Source: Rhodocyclaceae bacterium | GTDB taxonomy: Bacteria > Pseudomonadota > Gammaproteobacteria > Burkholderiales > Rhodocyclaceae | Length of the DNA stretch: 64,000 nt | Reading direction: 5' to 3' | Assembly (NCBI GenBank): GCA_006218025.1 | Contig: VBWA01000023.1 | Location: forward strand, 23,848-87,847 | Part shown: positions 53,281 to 62,121 of the stretch, piece by piece | Position numbering within the stretch: position 1 is the stretch's first letter | Layout: every line of letters begins with the position of its first letter | The notes under the pieces: model-generated | What the model was told of the DNA's origin: nothing | Seen by the model: the letters and a program-made list of their open reading frames with translations, nothing else | Databases searched by the model: none | Translations under genes and position numbers: made by a program

Positions 53281-55853
53281 GCAGCGGTCCGGTTGCGCCG
53301 CCACCGAAGAAGGCCGTACTCGAGCTGAATGCGATTTTCGAGAACGCCACGGTCGGAATTCTGTTCACCCACAACCGGAGGCTGATTCAGGCCAATCGCC
53401 TGTGCGCGGAGATGTTCGGTTACGCCCTGGATGAGTTCATCGACCAGTCCGCACTGATCCTCTATGCCGATCAGGAAGCCTACTCCGCGCTGGGACGCGA
53501 GGCCGGGCCGGTGCTGGGCGCCGGGCGCCCGTTCCGCACCGAAACCCGGCTCAAGCGCAAGGACGGCAGCCTGTTCTGGTGCCGTGTTTCGGCCAAGGCG
53601 GTCGATCCCGAGCATCCCCGGGACGGCACGCTGTGGATCATCGAGGACATCGCCGAAGACCGTCTGATGACCGATGCGCTGGAGCGCAGCACGCGCGAGC
53701 TGTCGGCCATCCTCGATACGGCCTCGGTAGGCATTGCCGTGGTGCGCAACCGCGTCTTCGTGCGCTGCAACCGTCGCTTCGAAGAGTTGTTCGATCTGCC
53801 CGACGGGTCCCTGGCGGGCCAGTCTTCGCGCCGGCTGTTCAACAGCGACGAGGAGTTCGAGCGAATCGGCGAACAGGTTTACGCCGAGTTCGCCGCCGGC
53901 GCGGTGCATCGGCGCGAACAGATGTTCATGCGTCGCGACGGCAAGGCTACATGGCTGCGCGTCAGCGGCAGCGCCTTTGATCCAGCGAACCCGCATGCCG
54001 GCTCGGTCTGGGTGACGGAAGATTTCACGGCCACGCGTGAGGCCGAAGAGCGTGCGCGGCACGCCTTCGACGAGCAGCAGCTGATTTTCGACAACGCGGC
54101 GGTGGGCATCCTGTTCGCGCGGGACCGCACGGTTCAACGTTACAACCGCCGGCTGGCGGAGATTTTCGGCTATCAGCCGGAGGAACTGACGGGACGTTCG
54201 ACCCGTGTTTTCTATCTCAACGAAGAGGACTACCAGCGCGACGAGGTCCTCGTCGATCCGGTCGTCAGGGCAGGTGGAACCTATATCGGCGAGAACCGGG
54301 TGCGACACAATGATGGCCATGCGTTCTGGGTGCGCACCACCGGGCGGCGCGTCGACACCGAGAACGACAGCATCATCTGGATAATCGAGGACGTGACGGA
54401 ACGCCATCAGGCGGAGGAGGCGCTGCTGCATGCCCGTGACGAACTGGAACAACGTGTGGTCGAGCGCACTGCCGAGCTGGCGACGGCCAATACGCAGTTG
54501 CAGGAGGAAGTGTTCGAACGCATGCAGGCCGAGCAGCGCATCTGGCATGTCGCCCACCACGACAGCCTGACCGGCCTGCCCAATCGCACCCTGCTGCACG
54601 ACCGGCTGCAGCAGGCCCTGACGCAGGCGCAGCGCGGGCGGCATCGCGTCGCCGTGATGTTTCTGGACCTTGACCGGTTCAAGACCATCAACGATACCCT
54701 CGGCCACTCCGTCGGCGATGAGCTGCTGAAGCAGGTGGCAGAGCGCCTGAGCAGCGTGGTGCGGGCAGTCGATACCGTGTCGCGCCTGGGCGGCGACGAG
54801 TTCGTCGTCGTCCTGCACGAAATGTCCTCGCCTGATGACGTGGTTCAGGTGGCGGAAAAGATGCTCCAGGCGCTGGCGGCCGTAGTGACCGTCGACGGCC
54901 ACCAGTTGCACGTCACCTCGTCGATCGGCATCAGCATTTTCCCCGATGACGGCGACGAGGTTTTCGCCCTCATGAAGAATGCCGATACGGCGATGTATCG
55001 CGCCAAGGCGGCCGGGCGAAACAACTTCCAGTTCTTTGCGCGCAAGATGAACGAGCAGGCCTCGCACTTCTTCACCCTCGAAAACAGGCTGCGCGAGGCC
55101 ATCGGCACACGCCAACTGGTCCTGCACTATCAGCCCCTGGTGGACTGGCCGCGCCGCGCCGTGTGCGGCATGGAGGCGCTGGTGCGCTGGAACGACGCGG
55201 AGCAGGGGCTGATCGATCCGGGCGAGTTCATTGCGGTCGCCGAGGAAACCGGGCTCATCGTGCCGCTGGGTGAATGGGTGCTGGGCGAGGCGCTACGGCA
55301 GAATCGCGTCTGGCAGCAGGAGGGGCGGCCGCTGCTGCCCATCTCGGTCAACCTCTCGCTGCGTCAGTTCCGGCAGAAGGATCTGGTCGAGAGCCTGCGC
55401 CGCATCCTGGCCGACACCGGGCAGCCGGCCCGGCTCCTGGAACTCGAAATCACCGAGACGACCCTGATGCACGACATCGAAGATACCCAGGCCAGACTGC
55501 AGGAGATTGCCGCCATGGGCGTGCGGCTGGTCATCGATGACTTCGGCACGGGGTATTCGAGCCTGAGTCACCTGAAGCGCTTTCCGGTGCAAAAGCTGAA
55601 AATCGACCGGAGTTTCGTGCGCGACCTCAACGTCGATCCCGATGATGCGGCGATCGTCACCGCGATCATCGGACTGGCCCGGAGCCTGGAGCTCGACACG
55701 CTGGCCGAGGGCGTGGACACCCGCGAGCAGCTCGATGCCCTGCTCGGACTCGGCTGTGAGAAGTTTCAGGGATTTCTGTTCTCGCGTCCGCTGCCGCCGG
55801 AGGAGGCCGATGGAATCTTCGCGCCCGCGCTGGCGTCGGGCTCTCGGGCATAA
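53277..55853 (+). CDS. PAS-GGDEF-EAL cyclic-di-GMP signalling protein
   Basis: 858 residues, ATG 53277 overlapping the previous stop. Three PAS domains (~15-135, 140-260, 262-385) with PAC-like ends, a short coiled coil (~385-415), GGDEF (~420-580) and EAL (~600-850). GGDEF is intact at 505-509 with an RAVD inhibitory site five residues before. EAL begins at Glu633 and [10 protein letters not shown] is present. No membrane helices. Coupling to the dehydrogenase gene is unusual but may only reflect compact packing. Confidence 0.92.
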   Translation: MSSGPVAPPPKKAVLELNAIFENATVGILFTHNRRLIQANRLCAEMFGYALDEFIDQSALILYADQEAYSALGREAGPVLGAGRPFRTETRLKRKDGSLFWCRVSAKAVDPEHPRDGTLWIIEDIAEDRLMTDALERSTRELSAILDTASVGIAVVRNRVFVRCNRRFEELFDLPDGSLAGQSSRRLFNSDEEFERIGEQVYAEFAAGAVHRREQMFMRRDGKATWLRVSGSAFDPANPHAGSVWVTEDFTATREAEERARHAFDEQQLIFDNAAVGILFARDRTVQRYNRRLAEIFGYQPEELTGRSTRVFYLNEEDYQRDEVLVDPVVRAGGTYIGENRVRHNDGHAFWVRTTGRRVDTENDSIIWIIEDVTERHQAEEALLHARDELEQRVVERTAELATANTQLQEEVFERMQAEQRIWHVAHHDSLTGLPNRTLLHDRLQQALTQAQRGRHRVAVMFLDLDRFKTINDTLGHSVGDELLKQVAERLSSVVRAVDTVSRLGGDEFVVVLHEMSSPDDVVQVAEKMLQALAAVVTVDGHQLHVTSSIGISIFPDDGDEVFALMKNADTAMYRAKAAGRNNFQFFARKMNEQASHFFTLENRLREAIGTRQLVLHYQPLVDWPRRAVCGMEALVRWNDAEQGLIDPGEFIAVAEETGLIVPLGEWVLGEALRQNRVWQQEGRPLLPISVNLSLRQFRQKDLVESLRRILADTGQPARLLELEITETTLMHDIEDTQARLQEIAAMGVRLVIDDFGTGYSSLSHLKRFPVQKLKIDRSFVRDLNVDPDDAAIVTAIIGLARSLELDTLAEGVDTREQLDALLGLGCEKFQGFLFSRPLPPEEADGIFAPALASGSRA

Positions 55854-55890
55854 TGCGCAGATCGACAAATTACCAACATGGAGTAGCGCA

Positions 55891-56235
55891 ATGAGTCAGA
55901 TCACCACGGCCAGCGGCCTTGTCATCGAAGAACTGCTTGTCGGCGCGGGCGCGGAAGCCTGCGCCGGGCAGACGGTTTCCGTGCATTACACGGGCTGGCT
56001 GACGAACGGTTCGAAGTTCGATTCGAGCAAGGATCGCAACGAGCCTTTCGAGTTTCCGCTCGGCGCCCGGCACGTGATTGCCGGCTGGGATGAGGGCGTG
56101 CAAGGGATGAAAATAGGCGGCAAGCGCAAGCTGACGATTCCGCCGGCGCTGGGCTATGGCGCTCGCGGTGCGGGTGGCGTGATTCCGCCCAATGCGACTC
56201 TCGTGTTCGAGGTGGAACTGCTCGGACTGACTTGA
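55891..56235 (+). CDS. FKBP-type peptidyl-prolyl cis-trans isomerase
   Basis: 114 residues, a single FKBP domain with no signal peptide, so cytoplasmic. The active-site pattern [30 protein letters not shown] and [11 protein letters not shown] is complete. ATG 55891 is chosen over longer frames that lie inside the EAL gene. Confidence 0.95.
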   Translation: MSQITTASGLVIEELLVGAGAEACAGQTVSVHYTGWLTNGSKFDSSKDRNEPFEFPLGARHVIAGWDEGVQGMKIGGKRKLTIPPALGYGARGAGGVIPPNATLVFEVELLGLT

Positions 56236-56278
56236 AGTTCAGGAGAGAGGACAGCGCGCCCGGGTCCTCTCGCCCGCC

Positions 56279-57451
56279 ATGACGCTATTTCTTCCTTCCC
56301 GTCTGCCGAACGTCGGCACCACGATTTTTACCGTCATGTCGCGGTTGGCCGCGGAACATGGCGCGATAAACCTGTCGCAGGGCTTCCCCGACTTCTCTCC
56401 GTCGCCGGCGCTGCTGGATCGCGTCACGCACCATATGGCGGCCGGCGCAAACCAGTATCCGCCCATGGCTGGCGTGGCCTCGCTGCGCGAGGCCATTGCG
56501 GAAAAGGTCGCGCGGCTGTACCTCGCCGCCTATGACCCGGAAACCGAAGTGACGGTGACGGCCGGGGCGACCCAGGCGATCTACACGGCCATCGCCGCCT
56601 GCGTCCGGCCCGGCGACGAGGTGATCGTGTTTGCGCCGGTATATGACTCCTATGTGCCCGGCATCGATCTCAATGGCGGTCATGCCGTGTTCGCGCATTT
56701 GCGCTTTCCCGAGTTCAAGCCCGATTGGGACGAAGTCCGCGCCCTGATCACGCCGCGCACGCGCATGATCATCGTCAACTCGCCGCATAACCCGAGCGGT
56801 TCGGTGTGGTCGGCCGACGACATGGCGATGCTGGAATCCCTGGTGCGGGACACGAAGATCGTCGTGGTCAGCGACGAGGTATACGAACACGTGGTGTTCG
56901 ACCAGAAGGAGGACGGGAATGGAATGCTGGGACACCAGAGCGTGACCCGCTATCCCGGGCTGCGCGAGCGCAGCTTCGTCGTTTCCAGTTTCGGCAAGAC
57001 CTATCACGTGACCGGCTGGAAGGTCGCCTACTGCTTGGCGCCGCGTGCCTTGATGAACGAATTTCGCAAAGCCCACCAGTTCATCGTCTTCACCGTGCAT
57101 CATCCGGCGCAGCTCGCGCTCGCCGATTTCATGCGCGAGCATCCCGAGTTCGCCGACCAGCTGGCTGCCTTCTATCAGGCCAAGCGCGATTTCTTTCGCA
57201 AGCAACTGGAGGGCTCGCGCTTTGTCCTGCTGCCCTGTGCCGGAACCTACTTCCAGCTGGCGACCTATGCCGCGATCAGCGACGAACCGGATACGCGCTT
57301 TGTCCAGCGCCTGACCACGGAACACGGCGTCGCCGCGATTCCTGTTTCAGCCTTCAATCCCGACGGAGAAGACCAGCGCGTGATCCGCTTCTGCTTTGCC
57401 AAGAACGAGGCCACCCTGGCGGCGGCCGGCGAACGCCTGCGCGCGCTTTAG
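56279..57451 (+). CDS. Pyridoxal-phosphate aminotransferase, methionine aminotransferase (YbdL)-like
   Basis: 390-residue class I/II aminotransferase. NLSQGFPDF, NSPHNPSG and the PLP lysine in SSFGKTYHVTGWK are intact. NLSQGFPDF and the overall pattern fit the YbdL/kynurenine-oxoglutarate group, which transaminates methionine. This could complete methionine salvage, but the mtn genes are 30 kb away. Its TAG is followed at once by an array of repeats. Confidence 0.88.
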   Translation: MTLFLPSRLPNVGTTIFTVMSRLAAEHGAINLSQGFPDFSPSPALLDRVTHHMAAGANQYPPMAGVASLREAIAEKVARLYLAAYDPETEVTVTAGATQAIYTAIAACVRPGDEVIVFAPVYDSYVPGIDLNGGHAVFAHLRFPEFKPDWDEVRALITPRTRMIIVNSPHNPSGSVWSADDMAMLESLVRDTKIVVVSDEVYEHVVFDQKEDGNGMLGHQSVTRYPGLRERSFVVSSFGKTYHVTGWKVAYCLAPRALMNEFRKAHQFIVFTVHHPAQLALADFMREHPEFADQLAAFYQAKRDFFRKQLEGSRFVLLPCAGTYFQLATYAAISDEPDTRFVQRLTTEHGVAAIPVSAFNPDGEDQRVIRFCFAKNEATLAAAGERLRAL

Positions 57452-57452
57452 T

Positions 57453-57477
57453 CGCCGTAGTACCAGCGCCGACTTTC
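57453..57477 (-). repeat. SIM copy downstream of the aminotransferase
   Basis: Plus strand CGCCGTAGTACCAGCGCC then GACTTTC, beginning 1 nt after the stop codon. It abuts the 41-bp tandem array. This is the only copy that is wholly intergenic. Confidence 0.7.
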
Positions 57478-57481
57478 GACA

Positions 57482-57604
57482 ATATCCCGCCGGGGGATAC
57501 CGTCTCCGCGTCCCGCTCGGACATATCCCGCCAGGGGATACCGTCCGCGCGTCCCGCGGAGACATATCCCACCAGGGGATACCGTCCGCGCTTCCAGCGC
57601 GGAC
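57482..57604. repeat. Three tandem 41-bp repeats, each with two inverted repeats
   Basis: Units begin ATATCCC at 57482, 57523 and 57564. Within each, TATCCC pairs with GGGATA. The second half holds a less conserved inverted repeat, perfect in unit 3 (GTCCGCGC / GCGCGGAC). Units differ mainly in the second half. It is not a CRISPR: units are directly joined with no spacers. Confidence 0.85.
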
Positions 57605-57606
57605 AT

Positions 57607-57639
57607 AAAAAAGACCCGACGCCTTGCGGGGTCGGGTCT
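57607..57639 (-). terminator. Rho-independent terminator of the phasin gene
   Basis: On the minus strand AGACCCGAC pairs with GTCGGGTCT (57631-57639 and 57612-57620), followed by six T. It lies 49 nt beyond the phasin stop codon. Confidence 0.9.
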
Positions 57640-57688
57640 GAAACCAGCCCTTTTGCGGGGCCGGAGGAGGAGACGTTACGAAAGTCGC

Positions 57689-58252
57689 TTAGGCGGCTTT
57701 CTTGGCCTTCGGCGCAGCGGCGCCGGTGCCGACAGCCTTGACGGTCGCGGTGGTAGCGGCAGCGACGTTGGCTTCGGCGATTTCGGCGACTTGCTTGGCA
57801 GCCTTGGTCATGCTGTCGTAGGCCGAGTTCGCGGCGGCAATCGCCGACTTCACGGCAGCCACGGCGACATCGGAACCGGCCGGGGCGTTCTTGGCGGCCT
57901 TGTCGAGGGCGGAAGCGACATTCTTGTTGATTTCGGAGAACTGGCCTTCGACGACCTTGGACAGTTCTTCCTGGGTCTGGGTGGCGATCTCATACACGCT
58001 GCGCGAGTAGGCGACGGCTTTTTCAACAGCGGGCTGGGCCAGCGTGGTCTGCATGGCGATCAGTTGCTGGATGTCCTTGACGCCGAGCAGAGCCTTGGCG
58101 TTGGCGACGCTGTCTTCCAGCAGGGCGCGGGCGGTGTTGAGGTTGAGGGCGGCAAGGCGCTCGGCGCTGGCGAATGCCGTGTTGGCAATGGTCAGCATGG
58201 TTTCTACGTTGGCCTTGTTGGCGCTGGCGAATTGTTCGGTAGTGGCGTTCAT
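57689..58252 (-). CDS. Phasin family protein (PHA granule-associated)
   Basis: 187 residues, almost entirely helical and Ala-rich, with a Lys/Ala-rich C-terminus (APKAKKAA). The pattern EQFASANKANVETMLTIANTAFASAERLAALNLN is typical of PhaP-type phasins, which coat polyhydroxyalkanoate granules. No pha synthesis genes are in this window. Start ATG 58252 has AGGAGATCACC before it. A consensus promoter and two palindromes lie upstream and a strong terminator downstream, so it is a single-gene unit with potentially high expression. Confidence 0.92.
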   Translation of the reverse strand: MNATTEQFASANKANVETMLTIANTAFASAERLAALNLNTARALLEDSVANAKALLGVKDIQQLIAMQTTLAQPAVEKAVAYSRSVYEIATQTQEELSKVVEGQFSEINKNVASALDKAAKNAPAGSDVAVAAVKSAIAAANSAYDSMTKAAKQVAEIAEANVAAATTATVKAVGTGAAAPKAKKAA

Positions 58253-58332
58253 GGTGATCTCCTGAGAATGAGTGTCGAAACGGATTTCAGATTCGGTTTT
58301 TGTCGCTCACCCCCATTCGGCCGGGGCGATGT

Positions 58333-58341
58333 TGCACTGCA
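58333..58341. promoter_or_regulatory. TGCA-C-TGCA palindrome downstream of the phasin promoter
   Basis: TGCACTGCA lies about 12 nt downstream of the -10 box in the direction of transcription, within the expected first transcribed bases. It shares the TGCA-N-TGCA form with the upstream palindrome; together they fit a pair of PhaR-type repressor sites (inference). Confidence 0.5.
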
Positions 58342-58352
58342 TCATGGTTCGT

Positions 58353-58380
58353 ATTATAGGGGTGAAAAGTGGCATGTCAA
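58353..58380 (-). promoter_or_regulatory. Consensus sigma70 promoter of the phasin gene
   Basis: On the minus strand TTGACA (58380-58375) and TATAAT (58358-58353), both perfect, are separated by 16 nt. Transcription should start near 58346, giving a leader of about 94 nt. Confidence 0.9.
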
Positions 58381-58383
58381 GAC

Positions 58384-58408
58384 TTTTTTGGTGCAATGCA
58401 CCAAAAAA
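58384..58408. promoter_or_regulatory. 25-bp perfect palindrome upstream of the phasin -35 box
   Basis: TTTTTTGGTGCA and TGCACCAAAAAA form 12-bp arms around one A, ending 3 nt from the -35 box. The TGCAATGCA centre resembles reported PhaR operators. An activator site or a bidirectional terminator with T-tracts are alternatives. Confidence 0.65.
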
Positions 58409-58446
58409 TATTGAACGGACGACAATCATTAGAAAACAAATAGTTA

Positions 58447-58477
58447 CAAAAACACAAAAGGCCCCGAAGGGCCCTTG
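58447..58477 (-). terminator. Terminator of the kdsD-lpt-crotonase operon
   Basis: On the minus strand AAGG(G)CCC pairs with GGGCCTT around a TTCG loop, followed by TTTTGTGTTTTT. It lies 25-50 nt after the crotonase stop. Confidence 0.75.
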
Positions 58478-58499
58478 ATGTTGCGGCGCGAAACAGCGC

Positions 58500-59272
<773 letters not shown>

Positions 59273-59276
<4 letters not shown>

Positions 59277-59908
59277 TGCGCTGCCTCCTGGCGGGGGATC
59301 GTGATGTTCGGTGCGCCTTTCAGCGGCGGTGTCTTGGTGCCGGCCGGTTGCGGTGGCGCTCCGGCGCCGGCGTCCTTGTTCTTCGGCTGGATCACGGCAC
59401 GCACCCTCTCGCCGCTTCCCGGACGGGCGCGGGTCCCGTTGGGCCCGCTGGTGACAAAGTAGTTTTCCGTCCTGGCGTCATACGAAATGAACTGGCCGCG
59501 AACTTCGTCGAGGCCGCTCTTGACCCAGGCGCGGTTGAAGAACTCGGTCTTTTCGGCCTTGGCATCGTGTTCGATGCGCTCGGCTTCGCCCTCGACAAAT
59601 TCGTCCTGGCCTTCGCGCTTCTGGCGGAAGCGCGGCAGCGTGCTGCCGCTGCCGGTGGCGACGCCGCGCTGGTAGCCGTCGTCGTCCTGGGTGACGACGA
59701 TGCGCTCGGCGCGGATGGTCAGGGTGCCCTTGACCAGTTGCACGTTGCCTTCGAAGGTCTGTACCTTCTTCACGTCATCGACCGAGACCCGGTCGGCTTC
59801 GATATTGACCGGCTTGTCGCGGTCGGCCTTTTCGGCCCTGGCCACCGTTGCGGCAAGCGTTGCACCGGCGATTCCGGCAATGAAAGCGAGTCGAAGGAAA
59901 GGTTTCAT
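59273..59908 (-). CDS. lptA: LPS transport periplasmic protein LptA
   Basis: 211 residues with a signal peptide (LAFIAGIAGATLAATVARA, cleavage near residue 25), then an OstA/LptA beta-jellyroll (DKPVNIEADRVSVDD onwards). It forms the periplasmic bridge between LptC and LptD. The C-terminal ~45 residues are Pro/Gly-rich and extra. ATG 59908 overlaps the lptC stop. Confidence 0.93.
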
Positions 59909-60480
59909 GGTGTCTCGGTCCGGTTGCGATGGAGGGTGCCGGTCACGCGGCCGCGCAGGACCGTGATGCCGGACCTGTTGTCAATGTCGAGTCCGGTGCC
60001 GCGCATGATGCTCATGCCCTGGGAAATGACTACCGCATCGTTGGTGCTTCCCCTCTCGGCGTCGGGAAAGACCTTCAGGGTTCTGGTTTCAAGCAAGGTG
60101 GGCGGTGTATCGCCGATGGCGCTATGACGAATGATCCGCACCTCGTCGACCAGATCGACTTCCTTGCCATCCTTGCCGATGTACCCCATGCGGGCGGAGA
60201 CTTCGGTCGGTGGCTGCTGATGGTAGGTGATGTGCGGCGTGGTGACGACGGTCGTGTCGTCGTCAGGGTAATGCAGCAGCTTGGCGGCGGTCAGCGTATG
60301 TTGCAACTTGCCTTCGATGTCGAAGCGGCGAACTTCGAAGCGTTCCACCCGGTAGTCGGGGTCGTGGCGCTGCGGGCCGCGCGGGGTATCGGCCTGGATC
60401 ACGCGGTTGAGCCACAAGGTGAGGGCGGCCAGCAGCAACAGCATGACCAGCGGGAACAGCGAGGCGGCGCGATCCTTCAC
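59905..60480 (-). CDS. lptC: LPS export ABC transporter periplasmic protein LptC
   Basis: 191 residues, GTG 60480 overlapping the kdsC stop (GTGA). One N-terminal transmembrane helix (FPLVMLLLLAALTLWLN) and a periplasmic jellyroll (YRVERFEVRRFDIEGKLQHTL onwards). It passes LPS from LptBFG to LptA. Confidence 0.92.
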   Translation of the reverse strand: MKDRAASLFPLVMLLLLAALTLWLNRVIQADTPRGPQRHDPDYRVERFEVRRFDIEGKLQHTLTAAKLLHYPDDDTTVVTTPHITYHQQPPTEVSARMGYIGKDGKEVDLVDEVRIIRHSAIGDTPPTLLETRTLKVFPDAERGSTNDAVVISQGMSIMRGTGLDIDNRSGITVLRGRVTGTLHRNRTETP

Positions 60481-61025
60481 GCGAGATATTCCTTCATTGC
60501 CTCGTCCCACTTGCCTTGGGCGCGAAGCAGCAGGTCGCAGACTTCGCGCACGGCGCCATGGCCGCCGCCCCTGGTGGCGACGTAATCGACCCGGGAAACG
60601 ACTTCGCCGTGCGCGTCAGCCACGGTGGCGGAAAAGCCGCAGGCTCTGAGGACGGGCAGATCCACCACATCGTCGCCCATGTAACCCGTCTGTGCGAGCT
60701 CGATCCCGCGCTGCGCCGCAAGCGCGGTCAGCAGAGCGCGCTTGTCCACGACGCCCATGTGCAGTGCTTCGATGCCGAGGTTCTGTGCGCGCAATTCAAG
60801 CGCGCGCGAACTGCGCCCGCTGATGATGGCCACCTCGACTCCGGCCTGCTGCAACATCTTCAGGCCGTGGCCGTCGAGGCTGGAGAAGGCTTTCATCTCG
60901 TCGCCCTGGGAACTGAAGTAGAGCGTGCCATCGGTGAGCACGCCGTCGACATCGAATCCCATCAGCACGATTCCGGCCGCCTTGCCGGCGGCCCTGGTCA
61001 TGCTGCCGGCCATGACCCGGGTCAT
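60477..61025 (-). CDS. kdsC: 3-deoxy-D-manno-octulosonate 8-phosphate phosphatase KdsC
   Basis: 182-residue HAD-family phosphatase for Kdo synthesis. The nucleophile motif is FDVDGVLTDG; YMGDDVVDLPVL is the metal-binding C-terminal motif. ATG 61025 shares one base with the kdsD stop; ATG 61013 is an alternative. Confidence 0.94.
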   Translation of the reverse strand: MTRVMAGSMTRAAGKAAGIVLMGFDVDGVLTDGTLYFSSQGDEMKAFSSLDGHGLKMLQQAGVEVAIISGRSSRALELRAQNLGIEALHMGVVDKRALLTALAAQRGIELAQTGYMGDDVVDLPVLRACGFSATVADAHGEVVSRVDYVATRGGGHGAVREVCDLLLRAQGKWDEAMKEYLA

Positions 61026-62038
61026 CAGACGACTTTCGCCTGGAACAGGTCGTGCATGTTGAGCGCACCGCACAGCGCGCCGGCATCATCCGTCACCAGC
61101 AGCTGGTTGATCTTGCTGGCTTCCATCATCTCCACCGCCTCGACGGCCAGGCGGCGGACGCCAATGCTGCGCGGATGGCGCGTCATGACCTCGGCCACCT
61201 TCGTCGCGCGCAGGTCGCCAAGGCGCTCCATGGCGCGACGCAGGTCGCCGTCGGTGAATATTCCGGTGATTTTCTCCGCGGCATCGAGCACCACCGCCAT
61301 GCCCATGCCGCCGCGCGTCATCGCCGCCAGCGCGACAGGCACCGAAACGCTTTCGGCAAGCGTCGGCACATCGATTCGCATTACGTCGCCGACATGGGTG
61401 AGCAGCTTGCGGCCCAGCGCACCGCCGGGATGCGAGCGGGCGAAGTCCTCGGCGCCGAAGCCGCGTGCGTCGAGCAGCGCGACGGCAAGCGCATCGCCGA
61501 GGGCCAGCGCCGCCGTGGTGCTGGCCGTCGGCGCCAGGTTCAGCGGGCAGGCCTCCTGATCGACGCGGGCGTCGAGATGAATGTCGGCTTCCTGCGCCAG
61601 GGACGAGGTCTCGTTGCCGGTGATGGCGATCAGCTTGCCGCCCAGGCGCTTGACCAGCGGCACGATCATCAGCAGTTCGTCGTTCTCGCCCGAATTGGAA
61701 ATGGCGATCAACACGTCGTCGCGGGTGATCATGCCCAAGTCGCCGTGCACCGCTTCGGCGGCATGGACAAAATAGGCCGGAGTGCCGGTGCTGGCGAAGG
61801 TGGCGGCCAGCTTGCGCGCGATATGGCCGGATTTGCCGATGCCGCTGACGACGACGCGGCCGCTGCTTCCCATTATCAGCGCCACGGCGGCGCAAAACTC
61901 GGGTCCGATCCGCCGCGCCAGCGCCGCTACTGCCGCCGCCTCGATCTCGAGCACCTGACGTCCCATGGCCGCGACGCGAGCATCGTCACGGGCGCGAACC
62001 ATGGACGAAAATTCCGGCGGCTTGATGGCTTGGTTCAT
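61025..62038 (-). CDS. kdsD: Arabinose-5-phosphate isomerase KdsD
   Basis: 337 residues: an SIS domain (~40-180; GIGKSGHIARK, SNSGENDELL) and two CBS domains at the C-terminus. It makes arabinose-5-P from ribulose-5-P for Kdo synthesis. ATG 62038 is chosen over a long Arg-rich extension. It is the first gene of the operon kdsD-kdsC-lptC-lptA-crotonase. Confidence 0.94.
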   Translation of the reverse strand: MNQAIKPPEFSSMVRARDDARVAAMGRQVLEIEAAAVAALARRIGPEFCAAVALIMGSSGRVVVSGIGKSGHIARKLAATFASTGTPAYFVHAAEAVHGDLGMITRDDVLIAISNSGENDELLMIVPLVKRLGGKLIAITGNETSSLAQEADIHLDARVDQEACPLNLAPTASTTAALALGDALAVALLDARGFGAEDFARSHPGGALGRKLLTHVGDVMRIDVPTLAESVSVPVALAAMTRGGMGMAVVLDAAEKITGIFTDGDLRRAMERLGDLRATKVAEVMTRHPRSIGVRRLAVEAVEMMEASKINQLLVTDDAGALCGALNMHDLFQAKVV

Positions 62039-62066
62039 CGGAGGCTGGCGTTTATGATGGAACCAA

Positions 62067-62072
62067 ATTATA
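62067..62072 (-). promoter_or_regulatory. -10 box for the kdsD operon
   Basis: A perfect TATAAT on the minus strand (62072-62067), 28 nt upstream of the kdsD ATG. The -35 is poor. Confidence 0.45.
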
Positions 62073-62121
62073 GCAACCGCGCCAGCTTGGCTTCCTCTCT
62101 TATTCCGCCCATGCCTGTTCG

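Noticed and set aside
57482..57604. CRISPR array candidate
   Set aside because: The three 41-bp units are directly adjacent with no spacers, contain inverted repeats and there are no cas genes.
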